This document shows, in pieces, positions 37,401 through 41,841 of a DNA stretch of 64,000 nt (positions are counted from its first letter, which is position 1; every line of letters starts with the position of its first letter). The DNA is from Diplonema papillatum. Lineage: Eukaryota > Euglenozoa > Diplonemea > Diplonemida > Diplonemidae. The notes under the pieces were generated by a model, which ran no database searches, had not been told where the DNA came from, and worked only from the letters and a program-made list of their open reading frames with translations. The position numbers were made by a program, and so were the translations under genes. Location: NCBI GenBank assembly GCA_030068145.1, contig JAPJBO010000769.1:1-64000 (forward strand), in the 5' to 3' direction.

Positions 37401-37630
37401 CGGACCTGGTCTCCGACACGCGGCAGAACGAGCTGTGCCTCGAGTTCAACCTGCCCGAGACAAACCCCAGCGGGGTCCTCGACCCGCTTTTTCTCGGCGC
37501 CCAGCCCGCGGAGGGCAAGCCGGGGCGCGACTTGCTCACTTCTCGCAATCCGGACGCTGACAAAGGCACGACGCGCCGTCTCGTAGGGGCTCGAAGGTCG
37601 CGTAGCACAGCCAGTCAAGGGCATGACTAG
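13533..37630 (+). CDS. triple cyclic-nucleotide-binding-domain protein (five exons, about 1157 aa)
   Basis: Exons are 13533-14334, 15803-17147, 18454-18854, 33855-34435 and 37286-37630, each joined by GT-AG with agreeing phase (1, 2, 1, 0). The N-terminal about 600 residues are low-complexity, Ser/Pro/Arg/Gln-rich. A Lys/Arg/Glu-rich helical stretch follows. Three cNMP-binding beta-barrels lie at about 620-745, 770-935 and 975-1078. Domains 1 and 2 keep the phosphate-binding cassette (FGEFAVLSNEPRSASVLA; FGETSMLFLEHRSASAVA) with the Glu and Arg that hold the cyclic nucleotide. Domain 3 has lost both and is probably non-binding. No kinase, channel or membrane segment is seen, so it resembles a stand-alone sensor or PKA-regulatory-like protein. 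Intron 3 is 15 kb and carries antisense LINE-2. The 3' end is uncertain: translation could stop at 37628-37630, or exon 5 could end at a GTAGGG donor at 37583. Confidence 0.8.
14351..14868. repeat. 12-bp minisatellite, about 43 units
   Basis: The unit is TGACACTGGTCA, almost perfectly repeated, with a few variants (TGAAACTGGTCA, TGGCACTGGTCA, and GGACACTGGTGGTAG twice near 14685 and 14810). It lies in intron 1, 17 bases after the donor site. Each unit junction creates the perfect palindrome GTCATGAC. Open frames on both strands through it are artefacts of the 12-bp period. Confidence 0.95.
15287..15580 (+). pseudogene. partial degraded copy of cNBD exon 2 inside intron 1
   Basis: From CTAAACAG at 15282-15289 the sequence repeats the acceptor and first part of exon 2 (compare 15795-15960). 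It then jumps over about 110 bases and resumes matching 16070-16150. An internal deletion and base losses break the frame. About 120 bases of upstream intron are also duplicated. It is a tandem duplication of intron end plus exon start. Confidence 0.85.
15803..17147 (+). CDS. cNBD gene exon 2 (linker, helix, most of cNBD 1)
   Basis: The acceptor AAACAG|AC at 15802/15803 opens DGCLKPGGAPREKKLSFVFDN. A Ser/Arg/Pro-rich region with many RRxS-like sites (RRAS, RRGS, RKMS) follows, typical of basophilic-kinase targets; phosphorylation is inferred. A charged helical region (KEEAEAMNRDLREEL) precedes cNBD 1, whose beta strands read FAKDEFILMEGHWGSCMYFLQVGKVEISV and end FGEFAVLSNEP. The donor AG|GTCCGT at 17147/17148 splits the Arg codon of the phosphate-binding cassette. 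Confidence 0.82.
17164..17456 (-). repeat. SINE-like family B copy interrupted by a LINE-1-derived composite
   Basis: Bases 17164-17236 and 17408-17456 are the two ends of one inverted family-B repeat (TACAAAGCAGGTGCTTATAC at the far end). Between them, 17237-17407 is the inverted composite also found at 5125-5325. This is a nested insertion in intron 2. Confidence 0.75.
17505..17615 (+). rRNA. 18S rRNA fragment (displaced, diverged)
   Basis: The sequence matches the universal 530-loop region of small-subunit rRNA: AAGTCTGGTGCCA, CCGCGGTAATTCCAGC and AGCACGTAGTTGGATC in the right order and spacing. There are several substitutions at normally invariant bases. Only about 110 bases are present, inside an intron of a protein gene, so it is a non-functional insertion of rDNA or of reverse-transcribed rRNA. 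Confidence 0.85.
17660..17855 (+). repeat. SINE-like family B copy in intron 2
   Basis: It shares TGTATGAGCACCTGCTTTG, GGAAATGCTTGAGGAG and CCACACGAAACACAGGTAAA with other B copies. It contains an extra internal segment of about 60 bases that is also found in the copy at 19104. Confidence 0.75.
17856..18171. other. intronic sequence, nothing recognised
   Basis: No coding or RNA feature is supported between the family B copy and the tRNA-like repeat. Confidence 0.4.
18172..18270 (+). repeat. tRNA-derived SINE-like sequence with A-tail
   Basis: A good A-box (TGGCGCAGTGG) is followed about 45 bases later by a damaged B-box (GGTTGATTCCCC, lacking one C of the consensus). An A-run starts at about 18255. 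The cloverleaf is imperfect, so it is a retroposed tRNA-like sequence rather than a functional tRNA gene. Confidence 0.55.
18454..18854 (+). CDS. cNBD gene exon 3 (end of cNBD 1, first half of cNBD 2)
   Basis: The acceptor CAG|G at 18453/18454 completes the Arg codon and gives SASVLATTECDLWVIDKH. That is the last strand and hinge helix of cNBD 1. Then cNBD 2 begins (DTLLSLCSKFEARVV, DYFFFVANGVVSIRVKK). The donor CGTC|GTATGC at 18854/18855 has the phase needed by exon 4. Alternative in-frame donors (18803, 18818) would not match that phase. Confidence 0.78.
18862..18925 (+). repeat. SINE-like family B fragment eight bases after the exon 3 donor
   Basis: It matches the first about 60 bases of family B (ACCTGCTTTGTAGGAAATGC). 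Its closeness to a splice donor is noted. Confidence 0.7.
19104..19392 (+). repeat. SINE-like family B, long copy
   Basis: This is a complete B unit with the roughly 60-base internal insertion also seen at 17660. It ends with TAGTTGTATTGTTTTCTCCC and CCCTCGAGTATTT, the usual 3' end of the family. Confidence 0.8.
19423..19487. repeat. short inverted-repeat element with C/G-run ends
   Basis: Arms CCCCCGTGTATAAGATCG and its reverse complement flank a 20-base centre. Similar arms occur at 32864-32946, where the arm reads GTGTTAAGATGG. It resembles a minimal MITE or foldback element. Confidence 0.7.
19488..19748 (-). other. presumed 3' UTR and flank of LINE-2 copy B
   Basis: Downstream (on the - strand) of the stop at 19749. 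No poly(A), simple repeat tail or missing 3' part of copy A is seen here, so the 3' end of the element is not placed. Confidence 0.35.
19749..25885 (-). mobile_element. LINE-2 family, copy B (complete coding region)
   Basis: This non-LTR retrotransposon lies antisense in intron 3 of the cNBD gene. It starts at the same point as copy A (the junction AGTGGAGGAGCTGATGC on the - strand) and runs to a TAA at 19749-19751. Copy A lies directly upstream, head-to-tail. Across about 5.9 kb the two copies differ at only scattered bases, so both are recent. The complete C-terminus is present only in this copy. Confidence 0.88.
19749..28337 (-). CDS. LINE-2 fused ORF, 2862 codons: copy A RT/C-terminus joined in frame to copy B AlkB-2A-EN-RT
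   Basis: Residues 1-about 815 are the last part of copy A: RT from SYADDA onward, CKHCGSGVTENEQHIYWDC zinc ribbon, Cys/His modules and tail cut at SERPALK. From about 820 it passes without a stop into copy B. Copy B holds the AlkB-like dioxygenase (about 960-1130; His1056, Asp1058, His1108, Arg1119, Arg1125), 2A peptide (about 1190-1202), APE endonuclease (about 1208-1453), reverse transcriptase (about 1735-2000; SYADDA near 1972), zinc ribbon, and Cys/His modules such as CCRHHHH and CCRSGHH (from about 2590). A basic tail ends the protein. The first residues of the open frame follow a small deletion in copy A. Translation of the fused frame as one product is doubtful; it reflects tandem arrangement. 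Confidence 0.88.
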   Translation of the reverse strand: MPFVRHTHQCPTVGTVKKEAEGVSPKSYADDATLLSRLSEAALQKGVDIVDEFCTLTGMQLNLEKTIAFSTRQRHQSTLRLRSGNALLRFSKSVTCLGALVSTAKNRKERSDSKRVERAAALAEGLRHAPFRYEKRVRIVQSNVLPAALSGCSFAPVSKVAMKRLTTSVMGLIWGGANPKRAREMVLNFQEKGHLTDPGTCLAYRVTTAFYAACERLPRLLPLMESIRGRYAEGDQPLGPVGLAMRSMEECGHIWEPGPLSRTLRRNGAVFDPLASSPSKRGHEVRADLRTRTWARLMARRPGYQGLERADLERTNAFWKTRECSAHTAKLIRVAIAGGVNTAEFTSRMRQAGAEPQAPSCKHCGSGVTENEQHIYWDCDAYSHIRRREAHAGLMAANRTEWPRCTLEHGVVVPENAHLSRRLQEMMAEILAERAGLEARGWVARNPTTPWSRADAMPAEKFDHPFARIAPAWTWERNKTWGLPTFYALVAWLSDMQWTESGQASMLELAIDFELFSGLSMPLHGNAPKGVRERGNVLRCMMSALDKLAAQQGLGSCMRGERVCPTTSLSFMGISGISGIRPRPRFREAHTGTILEEQVKGSDVGTQCPAYPDWTIGRAARWALPAPPQLHPDPVHMPGVGIEKALVTCATHHKGKCEACRALVRRDVPTVEMCCRHHHHANDGQPIAVCTEHSTTKCGECKTAAACCRSGHHACRTHGRGTCQECKRLPTLTQRRPAACCSRGHHQSNKPNVQSTPGRNKKRPSSPTQVDVQRETPVGKRAARAPLAATKKETATTGRATKRPPPTPGTSERPALKSGGADANATWASERDCGSPSCPNPRGIGVSEWRARRGSGLFASFAGERETSDTAKPRPVPGASCGPARPVQAAQRVSPSTQFDDGAGEGGGDPSSSSSSFCPPLSHNAPGLISPGNLPAAHKQSPHKGQRACGGGPVRVEGAIPGLSFQTIPRDLLDRLSRVPELGPKATWRRLGGEQSRETQQWGHAYRQGGPPVRLERGIPEGPLKEAADLIRDRLGWEPDQLLANWYRRGVGINPHKDQRELGPRVATISLLSDTVMEWERGSRRVRTPLPVGTLCHMEGEARSLWTHGIRPDDVARDRVSLTYRAVREAASQRLQGRDTPQETPPMPPPPRPQASSPPPQQQFSPAPRTDLCNRQRTLISIKETTRQQLLSAGDIEQNPGPGRTEMKFATLNVTSLLQYLPAADAVEADLLCCQEVTLLPCKRAQAEEYLRKWCCHWGLPPPGRLCRNSGSRSTVNAANGGLSTLVLRPIPAYDTMTALSHAAIRSPDRVSHTVVATGAGNTFVHVFNVYCPSGNGRAESEEREDMLEKILFAAADSLGDVPIMVMGDLNTEEDRSPVLRKALRNGWSDAAELHHARTGDTPPPPTFTSARTTGTRIDRILLNRITTGAFRQCVTTAVNVPGHRLVTMTLDIAALRQIVWRFKVPREIPTEGGPKWGLSDTEANREAVQRLTNSDFAERLAAQRVEEAWLEWSRVSEQYLQDAFGIPAEERGRSTGRGIKTSPKRVCITASTASDGSGAANSRQLRLRKAIHRMERICSYLAQRRGPEAVPHEVSRCWQNSRRLAQACMKGGQGTEGFPDHEEAKQLLTALREETSRLGREGSAARFTKYRDKLNERADASRRCLTTICAGRAEPSGVLRTGAGVTANVDEMDEALNTAWDPILRKYKDGPEPEYEPFRDRFQDHIGPHLMEAGTITGEELRILLRKKPKKSASGVDGWRMAELRELPLPLLNALADVMNLVEATGDWPASMTTALVSMVPKDESQDPLHTRPITVTSAVYRLWACRRLADIVLWQEGWIEEGQKGFRPGHRIEDVLMEIGLEVEDALLDGEPLYGVALDFRKCFDMVPREVVLRLAEDLGLHGRVLKPLRAIYSLLARRFKLPLGVGREFSVTNGILQGCPVSVILINALLSVVMKAVKKEAEGVSPKSYADDATLLSRLSEAALQKGVDIVDEFCTLTGMQLNLEKTIAFSTRQRHQSTLRLRSGNALLRFSKSVTCLGALVSTAKNRKERSDSKRVERAAALAEGLRHAPFRYEKRVRIVQSNVLPAALSGCSFAPVSKVAMKRLTTSVMGLIWGGANPKRAREMVLNFQEKGHLTDPGTCLAYRVTTAFYAACERLPRLLPLMESIRGRYAEGDQPLGPVGLAMRSMEECGHIWEPGPLSRTLRRNGAVFDPLASSPSKRGHEVRADLRTRTWARLMARRPGYQGLERADLERTNAFWKTRECSAHTAKLIRVAIAGGVNTAEFTSRMRQAGAEPQAPSCKHCGSGVTENEQHIYWDCDAYSHIRRREAHAGLMAANRTEWPRCTLEHGVVVPGNAHLSRRLQEMMAEILAERAGLEARGWVARNPTTPWSRADAMPAEKFDHPFARIAPAWTWERNKTWGLPTFYALVAWLSDMQWTESGQASMLELAIDFELFSGLSMPLHGNAPKGVRERGNVLRCMMSALDKLAAQQGLGSCMRGERVCPTTSLSFMGISGISGVRPRPRFREAHTGTILEEQVKGSDVGTQCPTYPDWTIGRAARWALPAPPQLHPDPVHMPGVDIEKALVTCATHHKGKCEACRALVRRDVPTVEMCCRHHHHANDGQPIAVCTEHSTTKCGECKTAAACCRSGHHACRTHGRGTCQECKRLPTLTQRRPAACCRRGHHQSNEPNVPSTPGRNKKKRPSSPTQVGVQRGTPVGKRAAQAPPAATKKETATTGRATKRPPPTPGTSERPALKKRVLGTPKEGPIAGRKRKKTKATTPDSGVHRRKKKVPRASSSQKRPGTTGTPMPSKVKNGHTCPPSYSPTQSLESQESQTPLAPQMLDLDDAMAGDDVIR
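24732..24770 (-). other. 2A ribosome-skipping motif, LINE-2 copy B
   Basis: It codes for LLSAGDIEQNPGP, which fits the 2A consensus D-(V/I)-E-x-N-P-G-P. Skipping would separate the AlkB part from an EN-RT protein beginning with the final Pro. 2A-like peptides are established in some non-LTR retrotransposons (trypanosome L1Tc, sea urchin elements). The motif is unchanged in copy A at 30723-30761. Confidence 0.88.
28649..28817 (-). other. 169-bp insertion in LINE-2 copy A (intron-like or unknown element)
   Basis: This sequence is absent from copy B at the equivalent place (22829). It is less GC-rich than the element. Read on the - strand it starts GTTGTTCC directly after CAG and is followed by GAG, so a GT...AG excision of 172 bases would be possible and would leave the frame open minus one Glu. 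It matches nothing else in the window. Confidence 0.65.
28768..31793 (-). CDS. LINE-2 copy A polyprotein: AlkB-2A-endonuclease-RT (N-terminal part)
   Basis: Counting from the GTG at 31793, residues about 115-285 are an AlkB-like 2OG/Fe(II) dioxygenase. It shows NWY at 200-202, iron ligands His211, Asp213 and His263, and the Arg274-x5-Arg280 pair within RVSLTYR. Such enzymes remove alkyl groups from nucleic acids. A Pro-rich linker and 2A peptide follow (345-357). The APE-type endonuclease spans 363-608 (Asn368, Glu391, Asp524 and Asn526 in GDLNTE, Asp574 in RIDRIL, His599). A long linker leads to the RT from about 890 (GVDGWRM). The frame is cut by the 169-bp insertion. No in-frame ATG precedes the AlkB domain, although the frame is open further upstream, so the true start is unknown. 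Confidence 0.9.
30723..30761 (-). other. 2A ribosome-skipping motif, LINE-2 copy A
   Basis: Same 13 residues as in copy B. The predicted break lies between Gly356 and Pro357, six residues before the endonuclease fold begins (EMKFATLNV). Confidence 0.88.
31879..32863. other. intron 3 sequence with G-run direct repeats; no gene supported
   Basis: A - strand frame of 123 codons (31873-32244) is open but has no recognisable domain and begins outside the LINE. Two copies of a G-run followed by CCCGCGCAGCGG lie at about 32335-32360 and 32390-32407. Bases 32690-32850 belong to a dispersed family also seen at 47410-47580 and 47690-47760 (GAGAACGAG, GGAGGTAGCAC, GGAGACCACC). Confidence 0.45.
32864..32946. 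repeat. inverted-repeat element with long C and G runs
   Basis: CCCCCCCGTGTTAAGATGG is answered twice by its near reverse complement, ending in a run of about 20 G. It is related to the element at 19423-19487. Confidence 0.65.
32964..33110 (+). repeat. dispersed repeat family C, copy 1
   Basis: Copies at 52173-52330 and 61731-61895 share GGCTAAAAAGACGTAG, GTGTTTTGGTGGTTGATCAG and TACAAGTGGGAAAACGAT. A more diverged relative lies at 50993-51130. Confidence 0.8.
33195..33468 (+). pseudogene. two partial copies of cNBD exon 4 placed back to back
   Basis: Bases 33195-33275 repeat the end of cNBD 2 and what follows (WQLPRAVLLDTLMA, compare 34095-34175). Bases 33278-33466 repeat its middle (TVAANVLVADNEVEVERL, FGETPMLFLEHRSASAV). 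The order is permuted relative to the real exon, and no good splice sites bound them. Confidence 0.82.
33596..33835. repeat. 26-bp tandem repeat, about nine units, just before exon 4
   Basis: The unit is ACTGGCTTTGTAGTAACACT plus CTAACT, with variants TCTGCTGGC. It ends about 20 bases before the exon 4 acceptor, in the region where a branch point and polypyrimidine tract would be expected. Confidence 0.9.
33855..34435 (+). CDS. cNBD gene exon 4 (cNBD 2 core and start of cNBD 3)
   Basis: The acceptor GTGCAG|GTAAAT at 33854/33855 gives a 45-residue Ser/Lys/Ala-rich insertion within the barrel of domain 2. Then come the EVEVERLTRGG strand and the cassette FGETSMLFLEHRSASAVA. Domain 3 starts at LSRFIPLKLM. 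The donor CCAGAG|GTGTGT at 34435/34436 runs straight into a GT microsatellite. Confidence 0.82.
34436..34463 (+). repeat. GT microsatellite overlapping the exon 4 splice donor
   Basis: About 13 GT units follow the last exon base directly, so any of several phases of the repeat provides a GT. Length variation here would alter the donor context. Confidence 0.9.
34960..35275 (+). repeat. dispersed repeat family E, copy 1
   Basis: It shares TTTCCGACACGCTG, GGAACGGATAGAGCGTGGG-like and CTCACCCGAGGATGTGGCAA with 60465-60670, 60865-61010 and 61228-61325, in the same order. Confidence 0.7.
35383..35758 (+). repeat. dispersed repeat family G, two tandem copies
   Basis: Units at 35383-35576 and 35577-35758 share CTAGTCCCTCAAGGTTTCAT, GAAGAAGACTTGATGCTAGC and CATGCATGAGAGGCAGTG. 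Another copy lies at 51680-51845; short pieces are at 40490-40570 and 44845-44890. Confidence 0.75.
35755..35816. repeat. short inverted-repeat element (GTAATTGAGACAC arms)
   Basis: Thirteen-base arms flank a G/T-rich centre of about 25 bases, with a C-run before the left arm. Confidence 0.6.
35966..36010 (+). other. possible orphan exon fragment (GNIDDARALFDTIAAG)
   Basis: A short GC-rich, coding-like stretch lies between an AG (GGTTAG) and a GCAG|GTTCGT donor-like site. The residues fit the pattern of a PPR/TPR-type helix, but it is too short to assign. Confidence 0.2.
36319..36453 (+). CDS. orphan exon candidate, 135 bp
   Basis: The frame reads LDIDETASIQRREMTEHAC then HISALTNARVSEMVVEFKQREGQTG. 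It is amphipathic and charged and stands out in GC content from its surroundings. TTTAG precedes it and GGGAG|GTACAG ends it, giving a symmetric phase-2 exon. It lies in intron 4 of the cNBD gene, but its phase is incompatible with insertion between exons 4 and 5 (phase 0), and it would interrupt domain 3. It may be a stranded exon of another gene. No function is recognised. Confidence 0.4.
36803..36928 (-). repeat. dispersed 120-bp repeat, copy 2
   Basis: Nearly identical to 7893-8013. On the - strand it codes for the same stretch ending GYAPKTKIEAE before diverging. Confidence 0.85.
36929..37205. repeat. 16-bp minisatellite, about 17 units
   Basis: The unit is CAAGTACACCGTGTGR with R alternating A/G. 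Because 16 is not a multiple of three, all three - strand frames carry the same peptide pattern; these frames are not genes. The array ends about 80 bases before the exon 5 acceptor. Confidence 0.93.
37286..37630 (+). CDS. cNBD gene exon 5 (end of cNBD 3 and C-terminus)
   Basis: The acceptor ACAG|GTGTTC at 37285/37286 continues domain 3 as VFTFQTAWMATIAADTRCDVW. The cassette Glu and Arg are absent. A helical region (QLWKLLHGTKEF) follows, then a polar tail. The frame stops at 37628-37630 inside a tandem repeat. If the GTAGGG donor at 37583 is used, more exons must exist downstream. Confidence 0.75.
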   Translation: MFTFQTAWMATIAADTRCDVWGVPVAQLWKLLHGTKEFTDLVSDTRQNELCLEFNLPETNPSGVLDPLFLGAQPAEGKPGRDLLTSRNPDADKGTTRRLVGARRSRSTASQGHD

Positions 37631-37900
37631 CTCCCTCATGTTGTTACATCCGCCAACTATGATGAACTGGCGTGATGCGGCAATTGACCAGTCAAGGGCA
37701 TGACTAGCTCCCTCATGTTGTTACATCCGCCAACTATGATGAACTGGCGTGATGCGGCAATTGACCAGTCAAGGGCATGACTAGCCCCCTCATGTTGTTA
37801 CATCCGCCCGTGATGCGGCAATTGACCAGTCAAGGGCATGACCAGCTTCCTCAGTATGTCGGGCGTCGGCCTATTATGGTGGACTGTCATGATGCGGCAA
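37612..37900. repeat. 77-bp tandem repeat, about three and a half units
   Basis: Units start CAGTCAAGGGCATGACTAGC at 37612, 37689 and 37766; a shortened one starts at 37826. Scattered relatives continue to about 38240. The first unit overlaps the last codons of exon 5. Confidence 0.85.
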
Positions 37901-38004
37901 TCGATCAATCAGGTTCTCAAGATCTGCTAACTATGATGGATGCGGCAATCGATCAGTCAAGGGCATGGCTATCCACGATTGCGTCTAACTATGATGAACT
38001 GACG

Positions 38005-38147
38005 TTTGCGGCGTGGCAGTCGCCCAGCTGGGGAAGCTGCTGCACGGGACGAAGGAGTTCACGGACCTGGTCTCCGACACGCGGCAGAACGAGCTGTGCC
38101 TCGAGTTTCAACCGCCTGAAGACGAACCCCAGCGGGGTCCTCGACGA
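38005..38147 (+). pseudogene. degraded copy of cNBD exon 5
   Basis: Matches 37340-37490 (VAQLWKLLHGTKEFTDLVSD) with a base gained in the Phe-Asn codons and no splice site of its own. It is embedded in diverged 77-bp repeat sequence. Confidence 0.85.
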
Positions 38148-38149
38148 GG

Positions 38150-38992
38150 CATGATGCGGCAATCGATCAGTCAAGGGCATGAGTAGCTCATTGTGTCGCG
38201 TCTGTCTACAAAGGTGAGCTACCATGCCGCGGCCAGCCAGGGCATGGTTAGCTTCCTTGTGCACTGGCACGATGCGGCGTTCGACTGGCGTGTGATTCGT
38301 TCCCATTTCCATAGGGATGAATACCCCCCCCCCTCCGTGGCCGTGCGGGTGCCGGCGGGTTTGTGTTGGGAGGAAGGGCTTCCTCCTGGCGCAAAGAAAC
38401 CGTCGTCGTTATAAGCACCGGACGGTCCTTCTCCAAGTATTTTCAGTACCAACAGTCCCTGCGGATCGCCCTGCAATGTAGAGCACTAAGAAGGCTTGGG
38501 GTGTCGAAACCCACAAGCCGCACCGACAGGAAGACAAGTGAACTTCTCTTGCGAAAGGTCAACAGAAACTGAAGTATTTTGGGCTCGACGAATGGCCGCG
38601 AGGCTCCCCCGTGCCCGAGCAGAACAGGGAACAAAAGAAGTTCAAAAGAACGCAGAAAGGAACTACAGAGGAGTTTGCTCCGGGGCGACGGAACCCAGTC
38701 GACCGCACAGCAAGCGTTTTCTTTCAGAACGGCACTTTTTCGCACCGGCCTCACGATCCCAGTTCTGAAGTGCGTTCATAGGGTGATGGTATTTGGCCTG
38801 GTGAAGCGAGGTGCAAAAGGAGGGGCCATGGAGGCCATCCTTTTTTGGGATCCGAGGTGGTATTTTGACTCGTGACCGATCTTTCCATTGACGATATCTC
38901 AAAGTAAGGGGCCAGAGTGGAATGACGCAGTGCACCCCCCGTGTAGAAGGCCATCGTCCGAGGGCCGAACAAAAAATGCACTTAATATACAA
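38150..38992. other. repeat-like sequence, no gene supported
   Basis: Contains diverged 77-bp units to about 38240 and a weak relative of family C near 38448-38500. Open frames here lack coding character. Confidence 0.4.
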
Positions 38993-39100
38993 ACCGAAAC
39001 CATAAAGCCCTTTCTTGCTCTAAGAGAACCCATTCATGAACGGTCACACGGAGACCCTAAAACCCCGGTATTTCAAGCGAACTTTAACTCTAAAAAAGGA
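38993..39100 (+). repeat. dispersed repeat family F, copy 1
   Basis: Shares AGCCCTTTCTTGCTCTAAGA, CATTCATGAACGGTCACACG and CAAGCGAACTTTAACTCT with 43755-43875 and 51367-51480. Confidence 0.8.
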
Positions 39101-39115
39101 AGTATTGGCTACATT

Positions 39116-39139
39116 AGATTCGGACCGCGGTCCGAATCT
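39116..39139. repeat. perfect 24-bp palindrome centred on CCGCGG
   Basis: The arm AGATTCGGACCG is followed immediately by its exact reverse complement. It follows a family F copy. Confidence 0.85.
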
Positions 39140-39772
39140 GGAACTAGTCCTAAAAAGTAGGGTAGAAGCAAGAAATGGCGTACGACTACTAACTAGGTGG
39201 CAGACCCCGTTTGTGGACAAGAATATGTGAAAGCTGTAATATTGCTCTTTCAGAGTTGAGGTTCCAACGAGTTTGCCACATCGTGCCTGCCGCGAGTCCA
39301 AAGTGGACCTAAGACCCTACTGTGTTTTCCCTCCACACACCGCCCGGTCCGAATCCGAATCTAGCAGCGCCCAAACGACTTGTAGCTAGTGGAAAAAGAA
39401 GATTTGTTTGTACGTGCCGGGGGAGGCTTAGCCTGTTAGTGAGTGATAGTGAGTGAATATGATCGGTAGGCTGAACTTCTCCCAAACACGCTGCCAGCGT
39501 TCTCTTTCGTGTTTACAATTAATTGTTATTACGAAAAAAAAAAAAAAAAACGAAACGAATCTGAAAGAAACAGTCTCGAAAAAAAAGGAGACCAAGCAAC
39601 ATCGAAAACGCAGGGAGAAGACGTCAACAAAAGGAACGAACCCCACCCCAGGTGGACTTGTCCGACACAAGCTGTCGTCGGGGGGGAGCAAGAAGAAAAG
39701 AAACGGTCTATAAGAAAAGGGTTGAACAACGCAGACTCGCAACACCGTTTTGCTTCCTCGTCTTCCAACATG
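39140..39772. other. no gene supported; A-run
   Basis: A run of about 17 A at 39534-39551 may be an old retroposon tail. A CACACACCGCCCG match to 18S rRNA near 39338 is too short to call. Confidence 0.35.
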
Positions 39773-40070
39773 TTTTACAGAAGCGCCAGCTTGAAAGGAA
39801 ATGCTCGACGATGCTGCCCGACAAAGAACAGAAGGGATCCCAAGTGCTGTAACTACCGAACCACGTGTTGAACGGACGTGAGATCATGCGGGTCTCCCCC
39901 TACACGAAAAATCACACAACACAACAGGTCAAAAGTCCTGAGTGAGAAAACAACACACGGTGGTGTAAGCGAAGAACAAGTCAGATTGTGTTTGTATTGT
40001 ATTTGCCCATTACCTCTATATTTCCCCCCTTCCATTCGGAGTCGAAGCAGCTACGTCGAGTATTTTCGGC
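39773..40070 (+). repeat. SINE-like family A, copy 2
   Basis: A full-length copy from the ACAGAAGCGCCAGCTTG head to the ACGTCGAGTATTTTCG end. Conserved landmarks include CCGAACCACGTGTTGAACGG and AACACACGGTGGTGTAAGCG. Confidence 0.85.
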
Positions 40071-40564
40071 CACGTGCAATGTGCGAGGAAACTGAACCGC
40101 CCAAGTAGGACCTTCTGATCATGATGATTTGCCAGTTTGCCACCTGAAACCACGTCCAGGATTCGGGCTCAGTGTAGTGCGGTCACCGAAAACTCTAGTT
40201 TTCCCTTTCCATTTTCTCCTACTACTCACGCGGCATACGGTTTTTTTTGTTCTGTGATGCAGGGAAACTGATTACTACTACTTTGTGCAGTCCATCGTCA
40301 CAGATTGTTGCTGCAATATCAAGTTCAAACTACTACTATTATTGTTGTTCTGCGCTCCCCACCTGTCCCCCCCGCTGTACGAAGCACCACCGGAGCAAGC
40401 ACGTGCCGCCACCAACCAAAGCCTCCGAATCCAAGCCTATTTTACTGTAGGAAAGCCTCCCCACCCTCCCACCCACTCTCACCGTTCTTCTTCGACGAAG
40501 ACTTGATGCTAGCGTCAAGCGTGCATGAGGCAGTGTTGCCCATACATTGAAGTATGATTATTAC

Positions 40565-40735
40565 CCCCCCGACACCAGACTCGCCCGCTGTCCGGTCTGC
40601 AGGCACTCCGGTTCCGAGCTGAGTGATGGTCTGTCCGTGGCTTACAGGACCGAAACACGGCGCAGACGGGACCGGTGCGGTGTTGAGCACGTATCCATTG
40701 CAAGCACGTTCATGCAAATCCCACCCACCCCCACT
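40565..40735 (+). repeat. dispersed repeat family D, copy 1
   Basis: Shares ACAGGACCGAAACACGGCGC-like, GTGTTGAGCACGTATCCATT-like and CAAGCACGTTC with 46795-46975. Shorter pieces lie at 44336-44410 and near 59178. Confidence 0.7.
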
Positions 40736-40806
40736 CGTACAAGAAACCGTCTAGAAGATCGCCGGTCGGTCTGACAAGTCGCCAAGTCCAGCAGTGGCGC
40801 TGTTTC

Positions 40807-41103
40807 TTTTACATAAGCGCCAGCTTGAAAGGAAATGCTCGACGATGCTGCCCGACAAAGAACAGAAGGGAACCCAAGTGCTGTAACTACCGAACCACGT
40901 GTTGAACGGACGTGAGGTCATGCGGGTCTTCCCCGACACGACAATTCACAAAAACACAACAGGTCAAAGTCCTGAGTGAGAAAGCAACACACGGTGGTGT
41001 AAGCGAAGAACAAATCAGATTGTGTTTGTATTGTATTTGCCCCTTACCTCTATATTTCCTCCCTTCCATTCGGAGTCGAAGCAGCAACGTCGAGTATTTT
41101 CGC
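40807..41103 (+). repeat. SINE-like family A, copy 3
   Basis: Full-length; same limits as copy 2, with which it agrees at most positions. Confidence 0.85.
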
Positions 41104-41418
41104 CCGCTGCACACAGGGGGAAAGGTTTCCGCCAATTTTCGGCTCGTGGCTCGGGGTTTCAAACCCCCTCGGGCCTCCCTCGGGACTAAAATACCGACAC
41201 CTCGACGCAAAATAAACGGAAATTATCTTGCCGAATGAATGCTTATTAATCCCTCTAACCTTGAGCGTCCGCACGGGGACCACACATATTTTTCTTGAAA
41301 GTATGCTAATACTGCAGGGTATAGTTGACTAGACCTCTTGAGTTTGTGAGAAAAAGCGAAGAATAAAAACACCTTCTTTTTTCCATCTATCTTTGCCAAG
41401 AGCTGCAACTCAACTATT

Positions 41419-41638
41419 CTTTGTATAAGCACCTGCTGTGTAGGAAATACTTGAGGAGGCTGCCAGCTGCAAAAGATCAAAGGAGGTACATGTGCTGTAG
41501 CCCACACGAAACACAGGTGAATCTGGGTTCAGTGGCGGGCGTAAGCGTTCAACAAAAAAGACCCATTTTGTAGTTGTATTGTTTCCTCCCCCTCTAGCCT
41601 CCTTCGAAGTAAGCACAAGGCAGCCCCTCGAGTATTTC
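41419..41638 (+). repeat. SINE-like family B copy
   Basis: Complete unit from TGTATAAGCACCTGC to CCCCTCGAGTATTTC. Confidence 0.8.
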
Positions 41639-41652
41639 TCGAGACCGAAAAC

Positions 41653-41839
41653 GGGACGTATGCCCCCTGCCCGGAGCAACCAACGACAACAAAAAAGAAA
41701 GCCGTGCGAAGAAGAAGCATGCGCTGCCGGTTAACGCGGTGTGCAGCCCTTCCGTGTGCACACCGCCCCCGTGTGGCCCAGCATTTGGGGCGGAACGGCC
41801 TGCGCCTGACTTCGGGCGTTATTTGCGTGCATTCGGCCG
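41653..41839 (+). CDS. possible exon ending in a perfect GTGAGT donor
   Basis: One frame reads ESRAKKKHALPVNAVCSPSV then CTPPPCGPAFGAERPAPDFG and RYLRAFGR, followed by CCG|GTGAGT. The stretch is GC-rich like exons of this region. However, GAGTTGTTACACAC right after it is the beginning of a 28S rRNA fragment, so the donor-like match may be chance. No acceptor is clear and no function is recognised. Confidence 0.25.
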
Positions 41840-41841
41840 GT

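Noticed and set aside
39330-39350. Match to the 3' end of 18S rRNA (CACACACCGCCCG)
   Set aside because: Only about 13 bases match and the flanks do not.
41653-41839. Joining this possible exon to the cNBD gene as exon 6
   Set aside because: No supported acceptor, no domain continuity, and the donor overlaps the start of an rRNA fragment.
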